A stretch of 64,000 bases of DNA, taken from Sequoia sempervirens. Lineage: Eukaryota; Streptophyta; Pinopsida; Cupressales; Cupressaceae. Shown here in pieces: positions 32,533 to 44,503 of this stretch. Positions within the stretch are counted from its first letter, which is position 1; each line of letters begins with the position of its first letter. Position numbers and translations under genes: made by a program. The notes below the pieces were generated by a model. That model worked only from the letters and a program-made list of their open reading frames with translations. It was not told where the DNA came from and did not search any database. Location: NCBI GenBank assembly GCA_007258455.2, contig VDFB02254991.1:186001-250000 (forward strand). Reading direction: 5' to 3'.

Positions 32533-33312
32533 TGGGGAGAGAGGAGAGAGAGAGACATGGATATAAGGGAGATCGAAACGTCGCGGAAAGTCGAAACTTC
32601 CGCTTCGTCGAGAGACAAAAGACAAAATCCGAAATCGAATAAACCAGAATCGGCATCAGACATCGTCGCGTCGATCATCGAAAGTCAGTCAAATCCAAAT
32701 CCGTCAGAAAAGTCAAAATCCGTCAAAAGATCGCGCTCCGGGCGAAAAATGGGGGTGAGCCTTATGGATGAAGAGAGAGGAGTGAGAGGAAGATCGAGAG
32801 AGAGAGAGAGAGATGGATATATTAATATCTATTATTTAATAATTTAAATATAATTTTTCATTAGACAAAATTATATATTTGTAATAGTAAAGTTATTATA
32901 GGAGTTCAGTTTATTTTTTCTCTATCCACCTCTATATATCTTATCTCTATCTCCCTCTCCATGCTATGTCTTTCTCTCTCTATATCTTATCTCTATCTCC
33001 CTCTCTCTTTTATGTCTTTCTCTCTCTATAAGTTTGTCTCTCTATATCAAACGTCATGCTACCTTGAGCATAACTCCCCAAGGACACGTGTCATTCTTGG
33101 ATTTTTGGCATGAAATAAGTAATGAAAAGATAGTTTTTCTTTTCTCTATCTCCCTTTCCCTTTCAATCTCTTACATTTCTCTCTCTTGCTTTATCTCTGT
33201 TTTGTCTATTCATTTCTCTTTCAATCTTTGTATCCATCTATATCTCTATTCCTCTTTATCTCTCTAACTCTATATTTCTTTGTCTCTATCTCTCTATTTT
33301 TTCTATTTGCAT
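32533..33312. repeat. GA-rich then CT-rich microsatellite region
   Basis: GAGAGAGA runs occur at 32533-32560 and 32790-32815. Long CTCTCTAT/CTCCCTCTC repeats occupy 32918-33312, including a tandem copy of a segment of about 45 bp near 32940-33020. The Arg/Ser-rich frame at 32557-32847 is a product of this composition. Confidence 0.75.
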
Positions 33313-34629
33313 CTTTATCTCATCTATTATAATTTAACTAGTTTATATAATCATACTTGTATACTATTTGTAATATCATTGTTTTCCTCTAGTAAATGTA
33401 GAGTACAACTTACAAGTAGCTTAGCAACACTATATACAAACTATTTATTTCACAAAAAAAATTATTACTAATTTTATTTTGATATATGTACACTCCCTTT
33501 CATTGTTGAAGAGAATATTGGAGATGAGCTTTGTATGCTCCTACATAGTGAGACACGTACACTTGTGTGGTAAGTATACCTTGTGCTCATAATTTGCATC
33601 ATATCCTTCCTTGATCTTGGCATGGATCTTATTTTCTTAGCATCATACATCAAATAAGAAGTACTCATGTAACCCTTGTTGAAGCAATTTATCCAATTCT
33701 AGATTGCCAATGTTTTGGAGAGATTCTAGCAAAGCAAAATAGAAGTCAGTTGTCTCTAGGGCTTCATTCTCAGACTCTTTGTTGTTTCTCATCTTCATGG
33801 TTGCTCGCAAAACTACTGCATTGACTGGCACAAGCGACATCCACCAGAGATTGTAAATCCATTGCTCTTCTACTACAAATTAAAAAAATTTAGGAAATTT
33901 TTTAGGAAACTAGTTTTGATCACCAGTCTAAGTTATTGGCATCTTAGAAACTCATTATATTTAAGATAGATTCTCCTTTATATGCCTTCTTAACATTATT
34001 TTCTTCCTTCAACATCCCATGTATTAGTCTCCATTATACACATTATAGGAAGTGATATATAGAGGGGGCAAGAGTGAGATAGTAAAGGTAACAAATTATT
34101 ACCAATTCCTTCAACATCCCATAGTAGTCTCCATTAACAATTAACATGAAAACTATTTTTTTAGACACTTAGATGATATGTAATTTGTTTTAAAAATTTA
34201 GACATGATATGTATTTTTGTAAAGTAACAAATTATTATTAATTCTTGAGTATTATATCATCAAATATTCAGAAGAGAAAATCATAACTTTATTAAAGGAA
34301 CTATTTTAAAAGATCTAGTAAAGGTAATAAAGGACAATGATGATAGGTTTTACTTGTTATATAAAGTGATAAGAGATTCAACTATGCAGAAAGGAGTATA
34401 ATCAACTGAATAATATGTCAAATGACTTTGATCATATGAAATGATGTTTCTTCATATTCCACGACCTTTGTAGCTACAACCTATGCATCAAAGATAAAAT
34501 ATAAATTCTATTATCATGAATTTCATTGCCTACCTTCTAAATCAAATAATTACCAACAATAGGAAAATGGCATAATGGTAGCATTCTAGACAATAGAAGC
34601 ATTCTAGTCTATTTTTTGGGTACATTTTT
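33313..34629. other. Non-coding, AT-rich
   Basis: No supported gene. The minus-strand frames at 33474-33840 resemble a broken peptide of no recognised family. A short direct repeat (TTCAACATCCCAT...AGTCTCCATTA) occurs near 34010 and 34115. Confidence 0.5.
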
Positions 34630-34740
34630 GCAATGGTGGTCTCAATGGAGAAGTAATATGCATCCATTTACAAGGATCCAAAAATGATTGAGACAAAACT
34701 TTTGAATCGGGAAAATAATCAAGCTCCTTTACCATTAATA
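34630..34740. repeat. Dispersed repeat, copy 2
   Basis: Same block order as 32398-32515, in the same orientation. Confidence 0.55.
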
Positions 34741-34878
34741 TCTACATGCATGGGTACATTTTGTTTGCCATTGCTATTTTGTCATTATAACATTCCCTTG
34801 TCAGGTCTATCATTATTGGTACACAATCTAAATGTTTGACAATTTTGATTAATTTATCGACAACGTCTACCCAGCCAT

Positions 34879-34965
34879 CACATTTGATTGTGTTTATTAA
34901 TTATTTGAAAATAAAAATACATTGATTTCTTATTTTCAATAAATTAATAAACACCATCAAATGTG
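34879..34965. repeat. 87-bp foldback with 36-bp arms
   Basis: Arms 34879-34914 and 34930-34965 are inverted copies with three mismatches by eye, around a 15-nt loop. The outer ends are CACATTTGAT and ATCAAATGTG. It could be a tiny MITE or a hairpin RNA source. Confidence 0.75.
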
Positions 34966-34997
34966 CAGTTTGAACTGTCAAATTTGCATAGACAATA

Positions 34998-35767
34998 GGG
35001 TATGTGCAGGATCATCATGGAAAAAACAGGCCCTTAAGTGGCAAAAAAATTAGAAAAATCAGAGTTAGGAAACTTGACATAAAAATTTGAATAAGTTATC
35101 TATATTATTTCAAAAATATGTAAGAATAGAATCTATAGAAAATTGAATGTAGTTTCTAAAATACTAGGTTTTTTAAGAAAAAACAAATCTATTTGGTGAA
35201 AATTTGAAATTTCAATGCAATAGTACTTAAATTTGGGAAACAATAAGAAGTAGGTGTCTATCATTGACCACTAACCACAATAAAATGATAATATTTTTAT
35301 AATATTTTAGATATAAGTAGAGGACTCATGTCCCAATGTGATGCATATTTTTGTATTTTTTCCAAGTAAATAATTAATTATGAATTTTTATTTCAACTTT
35401 AAAAAAAATGTTTGACCAACTTAACTTGGTCAAAATTTCATGAAATTCATTTTTTATTTTTTTAATCCTATATTATGCAAAGCATAGAATGTGACACATG
35501 TTTTGGATTCAAAAAATGTGATACCGTTTGAAAGCTATAGATGTTTTTCAATCAATCTATCAATCAGGACTTTAGTCGTAATTTGAATAGAAAATGAATA
35601 ATAATTAATTATTAAATTCAAAGTAAAGCATAATTTATATTGGTGGAAAGCTGAGAATATCCTTTAAAAACCCTTTTCATTTCATCAATTTTGGGTTAAC
35701 AAAAAGTCATCAGCCACATATCCATCATATTGCCACTTTTTGGCCCATCATGATCCTGCACATACCC
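34998..35767. mobile_element. Non-autonomous TIR element, 770 bp
   Basis: The left end GGGTATGTGCAGGATCAT is inverted at the right end (ATGATCCTGCACATACCC). Similarity continues inward (GGCCC and AAGTGGCAA with TTGCCACTT-type blocks). AATA flanks both sides (34994-34997 and 35768-35771) as a possible target duplication. The interior is AT-rich with no transposase. Superfamily is not determined; a 4-bp duplication is unusual and may be 3 bp plus chance. Confidence 0.6.
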
Positions 35768-36403
35768 AATACGTAATTGAGTTGTCAAGTGTTATGATTA
35801 ATTTTGATGGAATATAGTTGTCACGTCTGGGGCACTTAAGACAAGGATGATGTAAGAAAAATTAAATGAGCCAATAAAAAGGTGAGGTGTAGTTTTGGGA
35901 ACAAACCGGAGATCACTTTGTGGATGTGCATGTTATGTATAATTGGCAGGGAAATCTAAAAGATAATGTCATATATAGGTGAATAAATAAACTGCATGAG
36001 TATGTAGGGGTTAAAGAAAATAAAAGCAAGCAAAGAATAGATAAAAGCAACATGGTTGGAATGGGTATACATCAAAGTGGGTGGAATATTTAATGGTTGA
36101 ACTTGCTATTTTTATTTTTTTTAAATTGCTTTGTGAATTGTCAGAAAATCATTTATTTACAAACGTAGATCCTAAAGATTTCCCCGATACTTTATCACAA
36201 CTAATGTTTGAATTTGGATTATCATATAAAATAATGCCTTTATTTTTATGGGATGAATAATAAAAAAATGATAAATTTTGATCTGTTTGTTGTTACTTTG
36301 TTATTATTTGTTCGAGATCACTTGATGCAAACAGATTATAATTTGTTGACTATCACTGCACCAAACTTTATATCAATACAAAACTTAAAATATTATGTCA
36401 CAG
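35768..36403. other. Non-coding, AT-rich
   Basis: Nothing recognised in this stretch. Confidence 0.5.
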
Positions 36404-36405
36404 TA

Positions 36406-36796
36406 GGGGAGAGGGGCCCATAATGGAGCACCCTAACTTCACATTTCTCAAAATCTTATGTGGAAATTTCAAATCACTCCCAATTTTGTACAAATATTTA
36501 TTTGGAAACTCACATGCTTCTATATTTCATTTTAGGGCCACATCATCAAATATGATGTCACATCAACATGATTTTTGTTGAGGTATCCAAAAAGGCCCCA
36601 AAACAAAGTGAGACTGATAGTACTAAGTCATGTTTTATTGGTCCACTAATGTGACATCACATGATTTGTCATTTTATGTACTTTATGGATAAAAAGTGTT
36701 TTGCAATTAGATATTAAGGTGCTCCACTATGGGGCCTACTAAGGCATACTTATATCCCCACTATTGAACCCCGCTCCACTATGGGCCCCTCTCCCC
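36406..36796. mobile_element. MITE-like TIR element, 391 bp, TA-flanked
   Basis: The left end GGGGAGAGGGGCCCATAATG and right end CATAGTGGAGC-type sequence are inverted copies over about 24 bp (right end read as CTATGGGCCCCTCTCCCC). TA lies at 36404-36405 and 36797-36798, as in Tc1/mariner-type insertions. A second GTGCTCCACTATGGGGCC copy sits just inside the right end (36718-36740). No coding capacity. Confidence 0.65.
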
Positions 36797-36798
36797 TA

Positions 36799-37675
36799 GC
36801 TGAAAAAATCTTTAAAATACATAGACTATCATAAAGCATTTGAACTACCCATTCATGGAACCTAAGATATAAGTGTTGGGTGATCCCACAATAGTGGTTT
36901 ACAATTTTTGGCCAAATTGGACACTAAAATTATTATTTTTAACTAAATCTTCACATTCGGGCACCTATAGCAGCTAAATTGTGAGGAATTTGAAGATGAT
37001 GCAAACTAGAGTCTCGTCACATTTTGTCTGTAGATTCTAAAAATATTTTTTTCAAACTTTTTGGAATCAGAATGTACTTCTTTTTCCATCTCCCACGAAA
37101 ACTGACTTTTTTCAAAAAATGACATTTTTAAAAAAGTGGCGCACACCATATAACGCATAACTTTTTTTCCATGAAGGATAAATTCTAATTCTTTCAAATT
37201 TAAGATTTGTAACTCAATATCTAGTGCTTCCACTTGGTTAGATAGTTTTTATTGAATTTTTTTCCTTAATCAAGTTTTGAAGTCAAATAATTAGTCAAAC
37301 ATAGCACGATCGTATAACGCGTAACTATTTTTTTATATATCAAAATTCAATTTTATTTTTTTTGTTGGATCAAGGACTTCAATATCTGGTACACTCATAT
37401 TTTTCAATTTTTTTTTTTGATAATCTGCTACTTTTCCACATGTGCAGAATAGAGACTTTCATTTTCAATGAAAAACCTATGTTTAATAAAACTAAAACAA
37501 ATAAATAATAAAACCTAAACATATTAAAATTATATTTGTTGGATAGCTCGTTTTGAGGACTACCTGATTCCAGTTGGGTTTGTGAAGATTCCTCCATTTT
37601 CATCCTTAACCTGAGCTCTGAAGTAACAAAATTTAGGTTTTTTTGTGTCTTAGGGGGGGAATGAGGGATAAGTGG
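36799..37675. other. Non-coding, AT-rich
   Basis: No gene. ATAACGCRTAACT recurs near 37150 and 37315. Confidence 0.5.
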
Positions 37676-37902
37676 GGTTCGTATGAACCCATAGGGGTTC
37701 AAGCGAACCTCAAGGGTTTTGCTTGAACCAGGGTTCAGTCGAACCATGGTTCAAATGAACACATTCAAAGGGGTTCGCTCAAACCCCTTTGCTATGCATT
37801 TGTTTTGTTTTTTTGGCAGTCAAAATTCAAAGGGGTTCAGTCGAACCCCAATTCGAACAAACCCCTAATGGGTTCGATCAAACCAGTAGGTTCGTATGAA
37901 CC
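37676..37902. repeat. Cluster of GGTTC-N4-GAACC palindromes
   Basis: Perfect or near-perfect copies start at 37676, 37696, 37732, 37748, 37772, 37834, 37871 and 37889, with two weaker ones near 37715 and 37851. Most steps are 16-24 bp. The first and last copies share the same GTAT centre, others have AAGC, AGTC (twice), AAAT and GATC. The core is conserved and the spacer varies, as expected of a binding-site array. Confidence 0.8.
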
Positions 37903-38879
37903 CCCAAAATCACTTTTTTTGCTTTGGGGTCATTTTTTTAGTTTTCCTTCCTCACTTGAATTGTAAACCACTATTGTGGCTTCACCCTGCTATTGGTAAA
38001 TCATCAAATAATCAAGGACATGGCTTAAATATCTCTTGCGACAAAGTGAAGAGTATGTATGGCTTCCAAATTCCATTGATGTGATAGAGAAAAATATGAT
38101 GGCATTCACACAAAAGAGAGGAACATGGTGTAGAAATTATGAAATTCTATCCTTTTTTTAATTTATTAACTATGTGTTATTTATTTGTCTATCTTTGAAG
38201 TCTTGTGTTTTGGAAAAGAAATAAATAATGAGATTGCATTGAGGGAAATTTTAAGGACCTATAATCCATTCCTGTCTAAAGTATAGGCAACTTTGCAATT
38301 TGTAACTTGTGACCAGGTAATTGATATTTAACATTCACATTTAATGTACTTACATAAAGTCCTCTTCATAAAATCTCCCTCGGAAAAGTTAGGCAAGTTG
38401 TTATTTTTGGTGGATTGGATGTTTTACATATTTTATTTATAGTGTCAAGATATTTGGTGAATGATAGAACAAGAACATTAGTTTCTTGTGCACATAATTA
38501 AAAGGGAAAATCATAATGCTATGTACTAACAAGCAAAATTACTTTGTGGAGTGAATGTCAATCACCAAGGGATAAGACGTCTCTTTATCCTCAATCCAAG
38601 GGCATAATTAATTCTTTGAAAGAAAAAGATGTTAGTATGGATATTGCTTCTTGAACTCCCACACCTGGAACGCTAGAACCTTTTTGAAAAATCTTAGTAT
38701 CACATCATTATTCATAGCAATGGTTAGTGTTAGTTACATTATTGCCCTTTGTCAATAAGTTGAAGTTTTAAATTTATATTTTAGGCGACTGGTTTTATTG
38801 AAAATGTAGGAAATATACCCTAGTTGGAGTCACAAGATAGAGCACTCTGAAAAAAATCATCATCTCCCATTTTGGCACG
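37903..38879. other. Non-coding
   Basis: Nothing recognised in this stretch. Confidence 0.5.
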
Positions 38880-39465
38880 AGCATGGAAGATACTAGCGAA
38901 GGTTGTGGAATTTGGCTTTACACCTGCTTGAAAGTTTCTAAAGCCTTCTCAACAAATCCATTTTCCACATATCTTGCAATCATTGCAATCCATGAGATGA
39001 GATCTTTTTCAGGTATTCTGTCAAATAGTTCGGATGCTTTGTTAATGCTTCTAGTTTTTGCATGCATGTCTACTAGGGCATCTACTACTATAATATCTGA
39101 CAAAGTTCCTCTATCCTTTATGCTTCAATGGATGTACATACTGTTCCAAAGCTCCAATTTTGGCATGATCAAGGAAGATGCTAGCAAAGGTTGTGGAATT
39201 TGGCTTTAAACCTAATAATTGCATTTGCTTCAAAATTTCTAAAGCCTTTTCAACAAATCCACTTTGTGCATATCCTACAAGTATTGTAGTCAATGAGACC
39301 ACATCTCTTTGAGGCATCTTGTCAAATAATATGTGTGCTTCGTCTATGCTTCCAAAATTTTCATACATTTCTACCAGGGCAGCTGCAATTACATCTGAAA
39401 AAATTCCTCTATCCTTTATGCTTTGATGGATGTCCATACCCTGTACCAAAGCCCCCATTTTGCAC
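38880..39465 (-). pseudogene. Pentatricopeptide repeat (PPR) protein fragment
   Basis: The minus strand reads successive PPR units: DVIAAALVEMYENFGSIDEA, FDKMPQRDVVSLTTILVGYA, SGFVEKALEILKQMQLLGLK and PNSTTFASIF, then after a stop a second set (VDALVDMHAKTRSINKASEL, FDRIPEKDLISWIAMIARYV). The wording (LF D..P.RD..S) is that of plant-type PLS PPR proteins, which bind organelle RNA. Stops separate the sets and no start or C-terminal domain is present. The 5' side is cut by the N gap. This is a degenerate piece of a larger intronless gene. Confidence 0.75.
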
Positions 39466-39565
39466 NNNNNNNNNNNNNNNNNNNNNNNNNNNNNNNNNNN
39501 NNNNNNNNNNNNNNNNNNNNNNNNNNNNNNNNNNNNNNNNNNNNNNNNNNNNNNNNNNNNNNNNN
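39466..39565. other. Assembly gap, 100 N
   Basis: Exactly 100 N, a conventional placeholder for a scaffold join of unknown size. The PPR fragment on the left and the ORF on the right may not be adjacent in the real chromosome. Confidence 0.98.
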
Positions 39566-42118
39566 CATACATCTATAACCTTTCTAATCCTCTAAACACC
39601 TCATTTTCCAATGCTTTAGATCAAGTTAGGCCTATGCAGGACCAATTAGGGAGTCAGGCTTTACAAGATTCAACCATAGAGGTAAATTTTTCACCTTCCA
39701 ATGAAGTTATGACTATATCATCTCTTTTTGGTCATATTCCAACACATAATCCATTACATCATAATGAAGTTGTAAGCAGAAGATTTGATGAGAAAATATA
39801 CCATTTTGATGTTTTATTTGACAAAGAGCATAAAGTAGATATAAATCCAAAGCATAATGGAAATATCATGTTAGAATCTAATTCTATTAGAAATATAAAT
39901 ACTAACGATGATATTGAAAGAGATGAGGTATTAACACAATATTGCTATCCTAAAAAATTAGCAACCAAAGAATCTCCTTGCAATGCTTTCAACATCTCTT
40001 CTAACTAGAATGAGAATCAATGTGATGAGGGATGGAAAAAAGAGTATGATTAATGTTGGCCAGATATCCCATGTATGCAAAATTGAGTAAGAAATAAATT
40101 GGAAGAATTAGGAGATCCGAAGCTATCAGAACTCACTAGGCCAAACAGATGTAGGATACATCTAAAAAATCAACATTCCTAGATGGATTGCCATGTTTTC
40201 CTGGGTAGGATGGAATTATATTTCAAACAGTTGATCACTGTTGAAGAAATACTTATGGAAGATCCCTGGAGTATGTATCCACTTGATGAGGGAGATGAAA
40301 CAGTTAGCTCACATGAAGATAATAATGACTCCATCTGCAACGATGTGAGTAGCTGTGAGAATATGTTTAGATCTTCCCCATCATTTGATAACCTTGATCC
40401 TTGCATCAAAATGGACTCTATGACTGATAAATTTTCCTTACCTTGTGCAAATTTTCTGGATATGGAAAGTGAATGTATTGATATGTTCATAAACTATTTC
40501 ATGATCATTAAAAATAGAGAAACATCTATTAATGAGTTAACACTAGAAAGTGACTCTGCTGATTTGAAAAACGAACTAATTGAAACAGAGAACAACATAC
40601 TTCTGGATAAGATTGCACATGAACCTCATGGTCAAGGACAAGGACTTGAATTCCAAAATGAATCTTCAAAAGAAGAAGGTCAACAGGATGTGCAGACTCA
40701 GCCAATGTTACCCGATGATCAATTGGACCATATTTATGCATGTCAAGAAAATAGATTTGAATTCAATACTAATGACAATTATGACATGGAGGAGTTTAGT
40801 GCTTTGTTACAGCAAGGAATACATGATGAAATTCAAAAAAATGAAGTAGAAGAATACCAAATGGACTATCAAGAGGTTGTTGTGGACATCAAATCACTTC
40901 AAAATGATTTGTTTGATGATGATACTCATTTACCATGCTTTGATGAATTTTTCCTTAACAACGGTGAACTTGACACTAGCTTGCACTTTCATTTTGATGG
41001 CACGTAGATATAGGAAAAGGAGAATTATTTCCCTAGCCTTGATTATGTGTAGTCAAATGAACTATTTGAAGAGAATCCTTGTTTGACATTTACTGACATT
41101 GCTGGCAGTAACTGTGATGAACTAGAGGTTGATTCTCATACTCTTATAGGTGACATGCTGGGGAACGATACAAACAAAGATGTAGCACATGAAGGAGAAG
41201 TTTCAAATACTTCGCATACTAATGATCGAGATGATTTGTAACTTTTTTCATCTAAGGAGACCGAAAGGATCTTCGAGCTCGTATCTGAGTTGAATGCAAC
41301 AATGTTAGCTCATGGGTATTTTGACTGTATAGAAAACCTTGCTTTATGTGATTCTTGTAGGATTCATCCTTTTGTTCACATTTTGAGGTAAGTTGTCCAG
41401 ATTTCTTGTTAGCCTAGGAGATTGCTATGGTAGGTAAGGAAAAGGATGAACCAAGTACTTCAACGGTTGGAGAAGATGACTATTTAACTAGTAAAATCTA
41501 TGATGTTGAGAATGTGATCGAATTTGATAGTCCCAGTGACACCAAACATAATATTTTATTGTTTGAAACTAGTTTTGATAGTGATAAGAATGTGCATAAA
41601 AAATTTGAACTTTGTTTTGACATTTTGGATAATAATGATGTACCCTAATGGATGCCCTTTATGTTGAAATTCATGTACTATAGCTGAATGGAATGGTGTT
41701 CCATGAGTTGAAACCTCAAGAAGAGGAAATCATCCAACCTAAGCATGGATTGGTAGCTGGAGATCTTCAAAATCAGGTGGTTTCCTTTCATCATCCTTTG
41801 TATTTTGATTATTTTCAGTTTGATTATGATGTTGGGGGTAATAGGATGTGTCTGTGGATTAACCAAAATAAACAAGAAAATGCACAATGTTTAATGTTTC
41901 AATCTTTGTATTCTCAAAATGAATTTATGCCACTTAAAATTTTCATTTATGTGTATAAAGATAAATTTGCTAGATTCAGAATTGTACCTAGCAAATTGAG
42001 ATTTTTGCACATAATGAAAAATTGGTTAGGTTCATGTACAAATTTTCATAATTTTATGTTTGTAAAGCTCAATTTTGGAGTTAGTTTTGGATTAGGATTG
42101 GTTAGTGTAAGTTTCTAG
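39566..42118 (+). pseudogene. Decayed long acidic ORF of unknown family
   Basis: One frame runs from the gap to about 41390, interrupted only by stop codons (40006, 40051, 40084, 41005 and others). After shifts it continues at 41427-41648 and 41693-42118. Its length would exceed 800 residues. The product is rich in Asp, Glu, Asn and Ser (for example DLFDDDTHLPCFDEFFL), with no membrane segment until a more ordered C-terminus (KLRFLHIMKNWLGSCTNFHN). I recognise no domain. A purine-rich tract at 42212-42229 and an LTR-like start at 42665 lie downstream, so it may be an extra ORF at the 3' end of an LTR element. The 5' end is lost in the gap. Confidence 0.45.
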
Positions 42119-42211
42119 ATTAGTTGGTTTCTTTTTGTTTTGGTTTCTATTGTCAGTTTTGGTTTCATTTCAGAAATTCCCTAGACAGTTATATTTTCTC
42201 ATTGCAAAATC

Positions 42212-42229
42212 GGGGGAAAGAAAAAAGAC
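42212..42229 (+). other. Polypurine-like tract
   Basis: GGGGGAAAGAAAAAAGAC, about 95 bp after the unknown ORF. It may be a priming tract or chance purine run. Confidence 0.3.
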
Positions 42230-42664
42230 AAAACTCCATGTAGTTCATTGAAGAAGACCAACTAGCCTTCCAAAGGGAGGCATCATTCATTGTTTTCACC
42301 CACCTAACTAGGGGTAGAAATAGGAGGGGACATATACTCACTTCTTCATCATATTTTTCTTATGATCCATTGAAATTTTCTTAAGCATTCTTCACACTAT
42401 GATAGCTTCTTTATATTTTGAAACTAACCCAATTTTGAGTTTTGTAGAACAAAACTTCACATCAAATGTTCTAGTTTCTCACCAAGCTTGAATGCTAGGG
42501 GCATCATCAATATCCACCTACTTGACCTCTACGACCTCTATAGTATCTTTTTTGCAAAAAAAATGTAAAATTTCAAATTTTCAAATTTAGTGTTTGTCTT
42601 CTTAGCTACATTAGTGTAGCTAATTTATTTCCTAAAAATTGAGCTCACTAAAGTGTGGGAAAAA

Positions 42665-43980
42665 TGTAGTGTTGTAAAATTGCACCCCTTGGAAATTTCA
42701 CACTTGTGCATCTAGCCTATTGCATTTATGAGAAAAACCTATAAGTCAAAATTTCGTGACTCCAAATTTATAGGTAATAACGATGAAGCATTAGCAACCT
42801 GAATACCTCACTTGTGCAATTTTTTTATTAGGATGCTTGTGTGTCACACTGACATCCCCAAAAAATTTGAGATTAAAATAAGAATATTATGTGTCCTTTT
42901 CCTATAGCATGTGTCATTGTGGTAGAAATATGGATGTAAGGCCTCCTCACACCCATGCAACCTCATGAGACTCCATTTTTCACTCTCATTCTCATGTTCT
43001 TTCATTCATTCTTATATAATATCATTTAATCTTTCTCTCTCTCTCTCTCATTCTACTCTATCTTCTTCATTCTCTCTTGCTCTCTATTGCTTCCATAGTG
43101 AAGCTCTACTAGATTTCTCTCAAGCAATAGTGAAGGCTCTCTTGCATGCAAGCTTATCACATCTATCAAGTCAAGATGGGAGCCACAACTTGTCGATAAT
43201 TCTCTCTTGTCTTCTCATCTTGTCTATTTGATATTATCTATTTGATCTCATGTACTTTATTCATTATAGGGGTTCTCCTCCTTTGTGGGGTTTCTTTCTA
43301 TCATGCATCTTTTACTTTAAGTAATTTTTTCTATCCCTATCTATCAGACTATTCATGGAGGTGGAAACACCAAAATGGGGATTTGACTAAAGAAAGCCCT
43401 AAAACAACCCCCAACATTTTTCTTGTTATGCTTTGTGTGCAGTTGTATAGGTTTGATAAGCTAGATTCTTCAAATACAAGGTTTTTATTCTCTATTTTAC
43501 TAGAGAGGATAGCACAGGGTACAGACATCACCGTGAGACGTTTTCATCCATGTTCAAGTCTTAATCCTCCTCAGGGTAAAATATGTGATTTATGTACCTT
43601 CTATTTTTGTATACTAGAGATTTTGATTCTATCATATGTTTCTATAATTAAGTTATTTTATCATTCTTGTTGTAAGTAGTTTAGCAGTTATTCAATTAAG
43701 TTGTTAAATATTCTTCATACTTTTATATCATCACTTGAGCTTTGATCCCTGAGGTGATTGAGGGCTATTTGCTCGTTGAGACCCCTTTGTCTCAAGGGTA
43801 GTGAATCTTATCCTTTACACATAAACATTCTCATAAAAACTCTAAAAATTTTGATGTGGCGAGATTTCTACCCTCATTGCACCTCCATAAAGCAAGTAGA
43901 ATCAAGGGGGCATACATCTACCCTCAAATTTCATTATTTTTAGAAGTTTCAAATTAACACATTTTCTTGAATGTGCAGGA
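42665..43980 (+). repeat. LTR-like remnant A
   Basis: Starts TGTAGTGTTGTAAAATTGCA right after AAGTGTGGGAAAAA, a polypurine-like tract. It holds TATATAA near 43014, then a CT-rich leader, and a block (CTATTCATGGAGGTGGAAAC near 43349) that recurs at about 49000. The right end is not defined. The other half of the element was not found. Confidence 0.4.
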
Positions 43981-44198
43981 TGATTTGTGAATTTCTAACT
44001 ATTTATTTTACAAAATGTGGTTTCTAATGTTTTGGTTTTATAGATTACTACATTGGGGGCTTCATTTTCTCATTTGGCTTGAATGATCTACACCCTCTAC
44101 AATATCCTTTTGGGTATCCTTTTATGATATGATTTACTTTCAATACTTAAGCTTGCATATACACATAGTTTCATATGGTCACTAAAGTGGGGGATAAA

Positions 44199-44272
44199 TG
44201 TAGCATTGAAAATTGTACTCCCTTCTAGGTGAAAGTACAATTCCATGCTCTATTTGGAATCATCTTTAGTGA
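44199..44272 (+). repeat. LTR-like remnant B, left piece
   Basis: Starts TGTAGCATTGAAAATTGTAC after AAGTGGGGGATAAA, much like remnant A. It is cut at 44272 by the short-LTR element and may continue at 48168-49100, where the CTATTCATGGAGGTAGAAAT block lies. Confidence 0.4.
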
Positions 44273-44503
44273 TGTTGGTGTCAACCACCTCCCAAGAGCA
44301 CAACCTACAAATAAATCTTCATAGACAAGAGAAGCACAATGCTATTTCACCAAAGATGAAAAAAGTATTTAGACGAGATATAGAATACATAATGTACATG
44401 CTTTTTAAAGCTATGAAAAATGTGATGAGTGAACAACTACCCAATATGGTAAAAAACCACTCATGTGATCTACCCTAAGTGAAAACTTAACACTACACTA
44501 ACA
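44273..44503 (-). repeat. 3' LTR of the short-LTR element
   Basis: 231 bp, matches 47938-48167 along its whole length with many substitutions and small gaps. Confidence 0.7.

Noticed and set aside
32557..32847. 96-aa Arg/Ser/Glu-rich frame
   Set aside because: Explained by GA-rich low-complexity DNA; no motif.
33474..33840. Two short minus-strand frames
   Set aside because: They might form one broken peptide but match nothing I recognise, with no start or domain support.
37379..37747. 122-aa minus-strand frame
   Set aside because: Its N-terminal part is translated palindrome array and the rest is AT-rich non-coding sequence.
42965..43679. Frames of 88 and 145 aa with hydrophobic stretches
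   Set aside because: Located in CT-rich, LTR-like sequence; the hydrophobic look comes from pyrimidine-rich codons.
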